52,881 nt of DNA from contig JAEUUO010000026.1 in assembly GCA_016787575.1 (NCBI GenBank), positions 1-52,881 of the forward strand. The letters are read 5' to 3'. Made by a program: the position numbers and the translations under genes. The stretch comes from Saprospiraceae bacterium (GTDB lineage: Bacteria > Bacteroidota > Bacteroidia > Chitinophagales > Saprospiraceae). Each line of letters starts with the position of its first letter. The stretch's first letter is position 1. Of the stretch, positions 28,147 to 36,233 are shown in pieces. The notes under the pieces are model-generated. The model was not told the origin of the DNA, made no database searches, and worked only from the letters and a program-made list of their open reading frames with translations.

Positions 28147-30252
28147 ATGAGCTTATCAAAACCTGTTGCGCTTTTCTTGCTTTTAGGGCTTTTTATAGCC
28201 TGTAAATCTTCCAACACCAAGTCAGAAAATGGAAGCAATCATCTTATAAACGAACATTCAAAATATTTGCTTCAGCATGCTCACAATCCGGTCGATTGGT
28301 ATCCCTGGTCGGATGAAGCCCTTGCAAAAGCAGTTAAAGAAAACAAACTGATGATTGTAAGCATCGGGTATTCATCTTGCCACTGGTGTCATGTGATGGA
28401 AAAGGAATCGTTTTCAGATACAGCAGTCAGCCGCATCATGAATGCAAATTTCGTTTCGATCAAAGTGGATCGCGAAGAACGCCCTGATATTGATAATATT
28501 TATATGGAAGCTTGTCAGATTGTAAATCAAAATGGTGGATGCGGATGGCCTTTAAATGCAATTTGTCTTTCAGATGGAAGACCGGTTTGGGTCGGAACCT
28601 ATCTTGCCAAAAAAGATTGGATGCATTTGATGAATCAAATATTGGAAGTCTATAAAGAAGATCAAAATCAATTGCAAAAAGCAGCTGCACAAATTGCAAA
28701 TCACCTTCAAAGTGAGCAACAATTTAGCGTATCGGATAAAGAAATTCGCTTTGAGCTAAAATCCATGACTGACGCCCATGATCGCGTACTTGCATCCCTG
28801 GATTTTCAAAATGGGGGTCGTGTCGGACAAATGAAATTTCCTTTACCACCATTGTTAGAGTATAATTTGGAATATGCGTTTTCAAACAAGGATGCAAAAT
28901 CTAGACAATGGTTAGACCTAAGTTTGACCAAGATGATGAATGGTGGAATATACGATCAGTTAGCAGGAGGATTTGCAAGATATGCTACAGATGAAAAATG
29001 GAATGTGCCTCATTTTGAAAAAATGCTGTATGACAACGCTCAATTAATCAGTGTGTATGCAAACGCATATCGGTTTACCAATAACCCTGCTTATAAAAAT
29101 TTAATTATTGACTGTACGCGTTTTATGCTGAATGAACTTAAATCTCCAGAATCTGCTTATTATTCTTCTTTTGATGCAGATTCTGAAGGAGAGGAAGGTA
29201 AATTTTACATGTGGACTTTCAATGAAATTAAATCGATTCTGTCTGACGAACTCCAATTGAAATTGATTAAGGATTATTTTGAAATAAGTGAAGCTGGAAA
29301 TTGGGAACACGGAAAAAATATTTTAAGGGTTCAATTGAGTTTAACAGATTTAGCAGCAAAATATAAAATGCCTGAAACTGATGTGCGTATTAAATTGGAA
29401 GATGCCAAACAAAAAATGTTAAACCATCGAAACAAACGTGTCAAACCCGGTCGGGATGAAAAAATAATTTGTGCATGGAATGCTATGATGGTACAGGCTC
29501 TGTGCGATGTATATGCGGCAACTTCGGATAAAATGTATTTAGACCAGGCAATTCAAACTGCTAATTTTATTAAATCAAAATTATTGCAAAAAGATTTAAA
29601 GTTATTCCGAAGTTATATGAATGGGAAAACCGGGGCACAAGGTTTTCTGGATGATTATGCATGTACAATGCAAGCCATGATCCGTTTGTATGAAGTGAGT
29701 TTTGATGAAAGTTGGTTGCAGGAATGTAAATCATTGTGTGAGGTGGTAATAAAAAATTTCAGCGACGAATCGAATCTACACTTTTATTATACTTCTTCAG
29801 AAGACAAAGCACTTATAGCACGTAAGAAAGAACTGGCAGACCAGGTAATTGCTTCTTCTAACTCGATGATGTGTGAAGTGCTTCATAAATTGGGTTTGTA
29901 TTTTTACAATGAATCTTATTTGGATCGATCTGAAAAAATGCTTCATGCTATGGCTCAGCAAGAATCCGGCATGGATCCAGTTTACATATCCAATTGGATG
30001 CGCATTCAGATCGGATTTGTAAAACCACTGTATGAAGTTGCCATTGTTGGAAAGGACTTTGCGAAACTCCATGCAGAAATGTTGGCAAAATATACACCAA
30101 ATGCCATCTTATTAGGAGGGGCTACTGAAGGGAGTTTGGAGCTGTTAAAAGAAAAATTACAAGAAGATCAAACCTTTATTTATGTCTGCAGAAACAAAGT
30201 TTGCAAATTGCCGGTTCAGGAAATCCAAAAAGCGATTCAGTTAATGAATTAG
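28147..30252 (+). CDS. DUF255 / SPATA20-like thioredoxin-domain lipoprotein
   Basis: A 701-aa protein of the YyaL/SPATA20 type. The N-terminal thioredoxin-like domain starts [24 protein letters not shown] and has the CxxC motif in [15 protein letters not shown]. An (alpha/alpha)6-barrel-like region follows, with [20 protein letters not shown] and [14 protein letters not shown], both typical of the family. Unusually, the start [22 protein letters not shown] looks like a lipoprotein signal with Cys19, suggesting a membrane-anchored periplasmic form. The reaction is unknown. The acyltransferase gene starts 9 bp downstream, so the two are likely co-transcribed. Confidence 0.9.
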   Translation: MSLSKPVALFLLLGLFIACKSSNTKSENGSNHLINEHSKYLLQHAHNPVDWYPWSDEALAKAVKENKLMIVSIGYSSCHWCHVMEKESFSDTAVSRIMNANFVSIKVDREERPDIDNIYMEACQIVNQNGGCGWPLNAICLSDGRPVWVGTYLAKKDWMHLMNQILEVYKEDQNQLQKAAAQIANHLQSEQQFSVSDKEIRFELKSMTDAHDRVLASLDFQNGGRVGQMKFPLPPLLEYNLEYAFSNKDAKSRQWLDLSLTKMMNGGIYDQLAGGFARYATDEKWNVPHFEKMLYDNAQLISVYANAYRFTNNPAYKNLIIDCTRFMLNELKSPESAYYSSFDADSEGEEGKFYMWTFNEIKSILSDELQLKLIKDYFEISEAGNWEHGKNILRVQLSLTDLAAKYKMPETDVRIKLEDAKQKMLNHRNKRVKPGRDEKIICAWNAMMVQALCDVYAATSDKMYLDQAIQTANFIKSKLLQKDLKLFRSYMNGKTGAQGFLDDYACTMQAMIRLYEVSFDESWLQECKSLCEVVIKNFSDESNLHFYYTSSEDKALIARKKELADQVIASSNSMMCEVLHKLGLYFYNESYLDRSEKMLHAMAQQESGMDPVYISNWMRIQIGFVKPLYEVAIVGKDFAKLHAEMLAKYTPNAILLGGATEGSLELLKEKLQEDQTFIYVCRNKVCKLPVQEIQKAIQLMN

Positions 30253-30261
30253 AATTAAGGT

Positions 30262-31020
30262 ATGAATCTATTAAAACCATTCGGGTATCTTTTAGCTGCA
30301 ATACGTTTTGTATTGATAATAGGAACCATGGCTTTTTTAATTGGCATTGGTTTGATTTTGATGAAGTTGAAACTTGCTAATCAGGAGTTGGCATTTGCAA
30401 TAAGAATGTATTGGTGCAAAATGGCTTTGTGGATTTTGGGAGTTAAGCTTTACAAATCAGGAAGTATTGATTTATCGGATGGCAATTTATATGTTGGAAA
30501 TCACCGCTCTTTTGTGGATCCTTTGGTTGCGTTTAGTTTTATTCGAAGAGCATATGGAGTCAGTAAGAAAGAAGTTTCAAGCTATCCATTGATTCATACC
30601 GGTGCCGTTTTATCCGGAATCATTTATGTGGATCGGCCCAATTCAGACAGCAGGCATCAGGCTAAAACTCAAATTGAAGAAAACCTTCGAATAAATCGCA
30701 GCATTCTGATATTTCCGGAAGGGACAACCTCAAATACTCCTGAGACAAAACCTTTTCGCAAAGGATCTTTTGAGGCTGCAGCAAATTCTGATCACGCCGT
30801 TGTACCATTTGCATTGGAAATGGGCAAACCTGAAACCGATTTCTGGTTTGAAGAAAGTTTAATGGGCTTGTATTTTAAGACTTTTTCAAAATGGAGAACA
30901 GATGTGTATCTTCATTTTTTTGATCCAATAAACGGAACGTCTGGCGACCAATTGGCACGGCAAGCAGAAACGATGATAAATGAAAAAATTAAAGAGTTTC
31001 AGCAGAATTGGAAAAATTAG
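30262..31020 (+). CDS. 1-acyl-sn-glycerol-3-phosphate acyltransferase (PlsC family)
   Basis: Transfers an acyl group to lysophosphatidic acid, giving phosphatidic acid at the inner membrane. 252 aa. An N-terminal membrane helix (about residues 9-33) is followed by acyltransferase motif I VGNHRSFVDPL (HxxxxD) and motif III FPEGTTSNTPETKPFRKGSF. It sits 9 bp after the DUF255 gene. The lineage-specific acyl donor cannot be told. A low-complexity repeat tract follows immediately. Confidence 0.9.
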   Translation: MNLLKPFGYLLAAIRFVLIIGTMAFLIGIGLILMKLKLANQELAFAIRMYWCKMALWILGVKLYKSGSIDLSDGNLYVGNHRSFVDPLVAFSFIRRAYGVSKKEVSSYPLIHTGAVLSGIIYVDRPNSDSRHQAKTQIEENLRINRSILIFPEGTTSNTPETKPFRKGSFEAAANSDHAVVPFALEMGKPETDFWFEESLMGLYFKTFSKWRTDVYLHFFDPINGTSGDQLARQAETMINEKIKEFQQNWKN

Positions 31021-31040
31021 GGGAAGAATTTGAAATTCTA

Positions 31041-31076
31041 CAATTCTGCAATTCTGCAATTCTGCAATTCTACAAT
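31041..31076. repeat. 8-bp tandem repeat CAATTCTG
   Basis: Four and a half units: CAATTCTG three times, then CAATTCTA and CAAT, beginning 20 bp after the acyltransferase stop. It is non-coding. It begins a roughly 300-bp low-complexity tract. Confidence 0.85.
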
Positions 31077-31150
31077 GGTTTAATTTAAAAATTCACTAGC
31101 ATTACAACGATTTTTTTGAGCTTGGTTTTACCAACAAACATAATTTAAAT

Positions 31151-31318
31151 TCTCGCAAAGACGCTAAGACGCAAAGAAGAAAAGAAGCAAGGAAGCAAAG
31201 AAGAAAAGAAGAATAGAAGAAAGGAGGCAAAGAAGCAAAATAACAACTATCATCTAGTCTTTTTCAATCCTCTAACCTTTCAACTACCAACTATCAACTA
31301 CCAACTATCCACTAATCT
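31151..31318. repeat. Low-complexity purine-rich and CAACTAC-type repeats
   Basis: From about 31155 a string of related units (gcaaagacgctaagacgc, then gcaaagaag/aaaagaag variants) runs to about 31240, nearly all purine on the plus strand. From about 31278 units such as ctaccaactatcaa repeat up to the msrAB stop. There is no gene. The origin is unclear; slippage-prone intergenic repeats are likely. Confidence 0.7.
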
Positions 31319-32344
31319 CTATTTAAAATCAATTGAAAGTGAATTCACACAATGCCTCACATTTTTCGGAGTAAATTTCTCTCCTTTGAAAACATGGCCT
31401 AAATGACCGCCACAATGATTGCATAAAATTTCAACACGTCGGCCATCTGCATCCGGTTGATAACGAATTGCACCCGAAATTTCATCATCAAAACTAGGCC
31501 AGCCGCAACCAGAATCAAATTTAGCTTCAGATTTATAAAGAGGTGCTTCACATTGTTTGCAAACGTAGATTCCGGGTTCGTAATGTTTGTTGTAAATTCC
31601 AGAAAAAGGCATTTCAGTACCTTTTTTTAGAATGATCCGCTGTTCCTCTTCAGTCAATTTGTTATAATCCTTAGGTTCTTTCATTTTTTTTTTGATTTTA
31701 CTTTCAAATTTTGCTCTGAATTTTTTTACTTTAGGAGCAATAACTATTTGACAATAAGGAGCAGAACCATTGAGATTGAAATAATCCTGGTGATAGTCTT
31801 CTGCAGGATAAAAATTGGTAAAAGCCGTAATCTCTGTTACGATTGGATCCTCCCAAATTTGAGTAGCAACTTCGGATTTTGATTTTTCTGCAGCAGTTTT
31901 TTGTGCATCGCTGTGATAAAAAATAGCAGAGCGATATTGAGTCCCTGCATCGGCTCCCTGACGATTTAAAGTGGTTGGATCGTGGGTGGTCCAAAACACT
32001 TCTAGGATTTCTTCAAAGCTGATTTGATTTGGGTTAAAATATACTTGACAGGCCTCTGCATGCCCGGTAGTTCCACTACATACTTCCCGATAAGATGGAT
32101 TTTTTACTTGTCCGCCGGAATAGCCGGATTCAACTTTCACAACGCCATTCAGATCTTGAAAAATCGCTTCCACACACCAAAAACAGCCTGCTGCGAGGGT
32201 GGCGATTTCCAAACTGTCATTTGTTACTAAATTTTGATCTTGTAAAGTACTCATAGAAGCAGGCATGGTTTCTTGTGAAGAAATAGGCTTTTTTGGATTT
32301 TGACATCCAACCAGACTTAATATTAAAAAACTTAATAATTTCAT
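31319..32344 (-). CDS. msrAB: Exported MsrA-MsrB fusion methionine sulfoxide reductase (lipoprotein)
   Basis: Repairs both S- and R-methionine sulfoxide in proteins. 341 aa. The signal [17 protein letters not shown] has a lipobox (LVGC), so the enzyme is probably anchored in the cell envelope. The MsrA domain comes first, with catalytic Cys in [12 protein letters not shown] and the motif [11 protein letters not shown]. The MsrB domain follows, with zinc pairs CKQC and CNHC, the motif DSGCGWPSF, and catalytic Cys in [11 protein letters not shown]. The domain order A-B matches common fusions. It is a single gene between repeat tract and esterase operon. Confidence 0.94.
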   Translation of the reverse strand: MKLLSFLILSLVGCQNPKKPISSQETMPASMSTLQDQNLVTNDSLEIATLAAGCFWCVEAIFQDLNGVVKVESGYSGGQVKNPSYREVCSGTTGHAEACQVYFNPNQISFEEILEVFWTTHDPTTLNRQGADAGTQYRSAIFYHSDAQKTAAEKSKSEVATQIWEDPIVTEITAFTNFYPAEDYHQDYFNLNGSAPYCQIVIAPKVKKFRAKFESKIKKKMKEPKDYNKLTEEEQRIILKKGTEMPFSGIYNKHYEPGIYVCKQCEAPLYKSEAKFDSGCGWPSFDDEISGAIRYQPDADGRRVEILCNHCGGHLGHVFKGEKFTPKNVRHCVNSLSIDFK

Positions 32345-32461
32345 TCGATTTCTAAATTACTTCAGATATAAACAAGAGATTTCTAATAAAGTTCGATCTT
32401 GATTTATATACGAATGGCATAGCCAGATGGATTTTATTGCCCATATATGCTTAAATAAGCT

Positions 32462-32488
32462 GGCCCTATAAATATAATTCATAGGGCC
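32462..32488 (-). terminator. Hairpin downstream of the esterase operon
   Basis: A perfect 8-bp stem GGCCCTAT/ATAGGGCC with an 11-nt loop, 52-78 bp after the last esterase stop. Flanks are AT-rich, but no clean T tract follows on the minus strand, so the terminator role is moderate. Confidence 0.45.
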
Positions 32489-32539
32489 TTTAAAAAAGAT
32501 TTTACAAAAAAAGGTATTAATTGCTATTTCTTAAATGTA

Positions 32540-33712
32540 TCAATTAAAAATAAATTTACTCGCAAAGCTTTGAGAAGAATTATTTAACTTCAAGAAATAA
32601 ATGCCTTTGCCAAACTGAGATTTCTTCAAGTTGACTTCATCCATAGAGTGAATTGTTTGAGAGTAAATCATTTGACCCATGGCATCGAATAATTGCAATG
32701 ATTTTATTGGTGAATCTAAATATTTTGGAATCTTGATTTGTATTTCATCTGTACTGGGATTTGGAAATATAATTATTGATGGATCTTTCTGACCTTTATC
32801 TGTTGAATTAATAATGGATGCAGTTTTAAAAAATTCCCAAAACAATTCTGCCTCAATAGGTGGATTTGGTATATTGCTTAAATAATTTATTCCATTAAAG
32901 AATTCATGTTCTAATCCATAAAATATACTCCATCTGAAAAATGTAGGTGCTTCATTTGGAAGTGGTTCGGTAAACGTATAATTAATATAATATGAATTGG
33001 AATCTTTCTTATAAGTCGAACTCAAACCCATTGAACCTAAATGGGGATTGATTTTGTCTGCATTATATGCCAATGAAGTATCATTAAAGGGACAGGGCCT
33101 TCCTAATTTTTCAATAAAATTGTGATCATGTGTACCCCGAATTGCCCAGGTCGGAACCTTTGGATTCATTTGCATAGAATCCTTACTGTCAAGATTGCCA
33201 CTCCCGCAAGCAGCCGCTGCAAAAACACCAGGCATTTTGATGGTTAGTTTTGGAACCATGGTACCACCACTTGAAAATCCACAAGCAAATATTTTTTTAC
33301 TATTAATTGGAATGACAGAAGAAATCGTATCAATCATTTTGTAGAAAAATGGTATATCATCCCGAAGAGTATCACCTGGACACAAAAGTGATAAAGTATT
33401 ACCGTGACTCCATTTTGTAACAATACCTTCGGTAGTGCAATAGATAAGTGCAGTGGGAAACACAACAATAAATTTTTCGCGCTCTGCCACTTCTTTCCAA
33501 CCTGATATATTATAAAACTGGGAGCCGGATTGATTCGTTCCATGTAACATAAATACTAATGGATAGCCGCCAGGAGGTGGAATGCCCGAAGGTTTAAATA
33601 TTACTAAATTACGCGTTTCATTATTGACAAAAAGTGTTGCTTCCAATCGTTCCTGAGCAAGTCCAAGTAAACACGTAATTATCCAAATTATAAAAGTAAA
33701 AGAAGTTTTCAT
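32540..33712 (-). CDS. Secreted CE1/PHB-depolymerase-like esterase A with T9SS sorting domain
   Basis: A 390-aa alpha/beta hydrolase of the LpqC/PHB depolymerase/feruloyl esterase type. Signal peptide MKTSFTFIIWIITCLLGLAQ. The oxyanion segment is GYPLVFMLHGTNQSG, nucleophile Ser in ACGFSSGGTM, candidate acid Asp in RGTHDHNF, and His in GLEHEFFNG. The sorting domain starts IIFPNPSTDEIQI. It is the third gene of a tandem trio (15-bp gap to the second) and the most divergent copy: it lacks the KELGEQENFITVFP-type wording shared more closely by B and C and has a shorter middle. Substrate unknown; plant-type or microbial ester substrates are possible. Confidence 0.88.
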   Translation of the reverse strand: MKTSFTFIIWIITCLLGLAQERLEATLFVNNETRNLVIFKPSGIPPPGGYPLVFMLHGTNQSGSQFYNISGWKEVAEREKFIVVFPTALIYCTTEGIVTKWSHGNTLSLLCPGDTLRDDIPFFYKMIDTISSVIPINSKKIFACGFSSGGTMVPKLTIKMPGVFAAAACGSGNLDSKDSMQMNPKVPTWAIRGTHDHNFIEKLGRPCPFNDTSLAYNADKINPHLGSMGLSSTYKKDSNSYYINYTFTEPLPNEAPTFFRWSIFYGLEHEFFNGINYLSNIPNPPIEAELFWEFFKTASIINSTDKGQKDPSIIIFPNPSTDEIQIKIPKYLDSPIKSLQLFDAMGQMIYSQTIHSMDEVNLKKSQFGKGIYFLKLNNSSQSFASKFIFN

Positions 33713-33727
33713 TTGATTGAAATTGGT

Positions 33728-34912
33728 TTAGTAAAAAAATAATTTATGAGTAAAAGATTGATTACCCGACCATGCTTTAAATAAATAAAATCCACTTTCA
33801 TAATTTAGTTTATCTATGGACAATGTTTCTTTTGAAGATTGAATTCCATACTGAATTGTATTTCCATAAGCGTCGAATAATTGCCAATTGTAAACATTGT
33901 TTATTTTAGGAATTGAAATATTTATTTTATCTGTAGATGGATTTGGATAGGCTAAAATTTCAGAATTGTCTTTTGTATTTGAATTTGTTTTTACTACGAC
34001 AGACCGTTTAAAAAATTCCCAAAACAATTTGGCAGCTTCCAATCTAAAATTCATGCCATTCGGATACACATGAAACATATCTTTTATTAATGTAAATCGG
34101 TACAATTGTCCGGTATCTCCTGAATTATTTTCATTAAAATCATACGTATGGGTTATAGGGGTTTCAAATTTTGTAAAATTTTGAGTGACCCCTTGACAAA
34201 CCACCATTCGCTGAAGCGGATTATATAAATAGCTTAATACCGAGTCGCCTCCAAATGGAATTTCTGTAAAAGGTGCTCTGATAAACCTGTCGTCATTTGT
34301 ACCGAGCATAGCCCAAACCGGAATGCGACGTACAGGTGTTGTAGAATCACCCGCTGCTAAAAATGAACCAGATCCCGCGCATGCTGCAAATACATCTCCG
34401 GCATCAATGGCCAACTTATGAATCATTGCGCTTCCATTTGAAAAACCCGATGCAAAAATCATTGATGGATTGACCGGAAACGTGTCTGCAATTTTTTTAG
34501 CCAACAATTTTAAAAAATTGACATCACTGATGTAGTTCTGTGGTGGTCCTGAACAAGGAATGTCTGTAACTTGGCCATTTACCCATCTGAATCCATAAGT
34601 TTCAATACCATCATCTAAATAACACCATCTTAAAGAGGTTGGAAAAACGGTAATAAAATTTTCTTGTTCGCCCAATTCTTTCCAACCTGAAATATCATAA
34701 AAGTATTCACCATCTTGATTGGTTCCATGCAGCATGAAGACAATCGGATATCCTCCAATTGGTGGTGGGCTGCTCGGTTTGACGACAATACTTTCTCTGA
34801 GTCGGCCTTCTGAAATCAGGTTTATATCAAATCGTGTTTGAGCGAATAGACTTGCTAAACAAGTGAAATAGACAGCACAACTGAGATTAAATTTCATCAG
34901 ATTCGGGTTCAT
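33728..34912 (-). CDS. Secreted CE1/PHB-depolymerase-like esterase B with T9SS sorting domain
   Basis: A 394-aa paralogue of its neighbours. A signal peptide ends near SLFAQ. Motifs: GYPIVFMLHGTNQDG, nucleophile Ser in ASGFSNGSAMIHKL, Asp in LGTNDDRF, His in DMFHVYPNG. The sorting domain begins LAYPNPSTDKINI. Its start codon overlaps the stop of esterase C (TAATG), so translation is coupled. It is very similar to C through the catalytic core (shared FSNG, MIHKLAIDAGDVFAA and FTEIPFGGDS-type segments), indicating recent duplication. Confidence 0.9.
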   Translation of the reverse strand: MNPNLMKFNLSCAVYFTCLASLFAQTRFDINLISEGRLRESIVVKPSSPPPIGGYPIVFMLHGTNQDGEYFYDISGWKELGEQENFITVFPTSLRWCYLDDGIETYGFRWVNGQVTDIPCSGPPQNYISDVNFLKLLAKKIADTFPVNPSMIFASGFSNGSAMIHKLAIDAGDVFAACAGSGSFLAAGDSTTPVRRIPVWAMLGTNDDRFIRAPFTEIPFGGDSVLSYLYNPLQRMVVCQGVTQNFTKFETPITHTYDFNENNSGDTGQLYRFTLIKDMFHVYPNGMNFRLEAAKLFWEFFKRSVVVKTNSNTKDNSEILAYPNPSTDKINISIPKINNVYNWQLFDAYGNTIQYGIQSSKETLSIDKLNYESGFYLFKAWSGNQSFTHKLFFY

Positions 34913-36081
34913 TAGTTAAAAATAATTTTTTGACTTAAAACACCTGTGCCAAGGTCTGCACGAAACAAGAATAAGCCGGTTCCTAATTCCGATTTCTTGA
35001 ATTGTAATGCCTCGCCGTTCGCTTGATTCCCATTTAATTTTAGGTTACCCTGCGTGTCATAAAGACTCCAATGATAATTTCCATGATATTCAGGAATAGA
35101 AATTGTTACAAGATTATTGGAAGGATTTGGATACGCATAGATGCCAATTGACCCCTGATGTTGATGCTCAGTTGCAACAGCTACCGAGCGTTTAAAAAAC
35201 TCCCAGAAAATTAATGGGGCACTTACAGGATAATTTGCACCATTTGGATATTCATGGGTCATTCCTTTTAACAAGGTGAAAATATATGGTTTGGAAATTT
35301 CACCGGCTAAACTCTTTGTAAACTGATAGGTATGTGCACTATCTTTTTCAATTTTAATAAATGCGGTGTCCAATCCCTGACAAACCAAAGCCCGGTTGAG
35401 AGAACTTTTTAAATAACCTAAGATTGAATCGCCACCAAATGGCAATTCAGTAAATGGAGGAACAATAAATCGGTCATCAAGTGAGCCCACCATTAACCAT
35501 ATAGGAATTCTATGAATTGGGCGAGCAGAATCTCCGACGGTTAAATTTGCGCTGGTTCCTGCAACTGCTGCAAAAACATCTCCGGCATCTATGGCCAGTT
35601 TATGTATCATCGAACAACCATTAGAAAAACCGGAGCAGAAAATCATAGATTCATTTACAGAAAAGGTATCTGAAATTCGCTTTGCGAGTACTTTTAAAAA
35701 TTTTACATCATCTACATAATCCTGGGGTGGCCCTGCGCAGGGATAATCTGTAACATTGCCATTTACCCAACGGGTATTGTGTTTTTCAATCCCGTCTTCA
35801 ACAAAACACCAACTTAAAGAGGAGGGGAATACCGTGATAAAATTTTCTTCTTCTCCCAATTCTTTCCAACCTGAAATATTATAAAATTTTTCGCCATCCC
35901 CGCTGGTCCCGTGTAACATAAATACAACTGGGTATCCTCCAGAAGGTGGAGGCGTACTAGGCAATACAATGATGCTTTCGCGCATTCGTCCATCAACAAC
36001 CATCTGCACATCAAAACGTCTTTGGCTGTTTAGTTGAATCAAGGTCATTAATAAAAATCCGATTGTAATAATTCTTTTCAT
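34912..36081 (-). CDS. Secreted CE1/PHB-depolymerase-like esterase C with T9SS sorting domain
   Basis: The first gene of the esterase trio, 389 aa. Signal peptide MKRIITIGFLLMTLIQLNSQ. Motifs: GYPVVFMLHGTSGDG, nucleophile Ser in CSGFSNGCSMIHKL, Asp in GSLDDRF, His in KGMTHEYPNG. The sorting domain begins YAYPNPSNNLVTI. All triad residues are present. Transcribed from a TAAATTTG promoter 19 bp upstream, in a region shared with the divergent histidine kinase promoter and containing two palindromes that may regulate both. Confidence 0.9.
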   Translation of the reverse strand: MKRIITIGFLLMTLIQLNSQRRFDVQMVVDGRMRESIIVLPSTPPPSGGYPVVFMLHGTSGDGEKFYNISGWKELGEEENFITVFPSSLSWCFVEDGIEKHNTRWVNGNVTDYPCAGPPQDYVDDVKFLKVLAKRISDTFSVNESMIFCSGFSNGCSMIHKLAIDAGDVFAAVAGTSANLTVGDSARPIHRIPIWLMVGSLDDRFIVPPFTELPFGGDSILGYLKSSLNRALVCQGLDTAFIKIEKDSAHTYQFTKSLAGEISKPYIFTLLKGMTHEYPNGANYPVSAPLIFWEFFKRSVAVATEHQHQGSIGIYAYPNPSNNLVTISIPEYHGNYHWSLYDTQGNLKLNGNQANGEALQFKKSELGTGLFLFRADLGTGVLSQKIIFN

Positions 36082-36100
36082 AAATATTATTTTAATGATA

Positions 36101-36108
36101 CAAATTTA
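36101..36108 (-). promoter_or_regulatory. Putative -7 promoter box TAAATTTG for the esterase trio
   Basis: Minus-strand TAnnTTTG (plus-strand caaattta), 19 bp upstream of the esterase C ATG. The nearest palindrome core begins exactly 24 bp further upstream. Confidence 0.5.
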
Positions 36109-36130
36109 GATAATTAATGAAGAAATGCCT

Positions 36131-36146
36131 TCACCCTAAAGGGTGA
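36131..36146. promoter_or_regulatory. Palindrome 1, candidate operator (TCACCCT-AA-AGGGTGA)
   Basis: Perfect 7-bp arms around AA. The core ACCCTAAAGGGT (36133-36144) is 24 bp from the esterase -7 box, placing it next to the expected -33 region. The same core recurs at 36171-36182. No protein binding is known; the operator role is inferred from symmetry and position. Confidence 0.5.
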
Positions 36147-36162
36147 TTTCGTTTTCGCTTAA

Positions 36163-36188
36163 GCAATATCACCCTAAAGGGTTATTGC
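36163..36188. promoter_or_regulatory. Palindrome 2, candidate operator overlapping the kinase -33 element
   Basis: GCAATA + TC + ACCCT-AA-AGGGT + TATTGC: two perfect arm segments with a 2-nt bulge. The core at 36171-36182 ends 24 bp before the kinase -7 box, and the right arm contains the -33 TTG (36185-36187). A mobile REP-like repeat is the alternative. Confidence 0.5.
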
Positions 36189-36214
36189 ATTCCTGCGATC
36201 GAAGCCTATCTTTG
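36185..36214 (+). promoter_or_regulatory. Promoter of the histidine kinase gene: TTG-N19-TATCTTTG
   Basis: TTG at 36185-36187 and TATCTTTG at 36207-36214, separated by 19 bp. This is the best match in the window to the Bacteroidota -33/-7 pattern. The predicted transcript starts close to 36220, just ahead of the TTG start codon at 36234. Confidence 0.65.
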
Positions 36215-36233
36215 GATTCAGATTTCATTTCCT

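Noticed and set aside
31041..31318. A CRISPR array in the repeat tract
   Set aside because: Units are 8-10 bp, contiguous and have no unique spacers; no cas gene is near.
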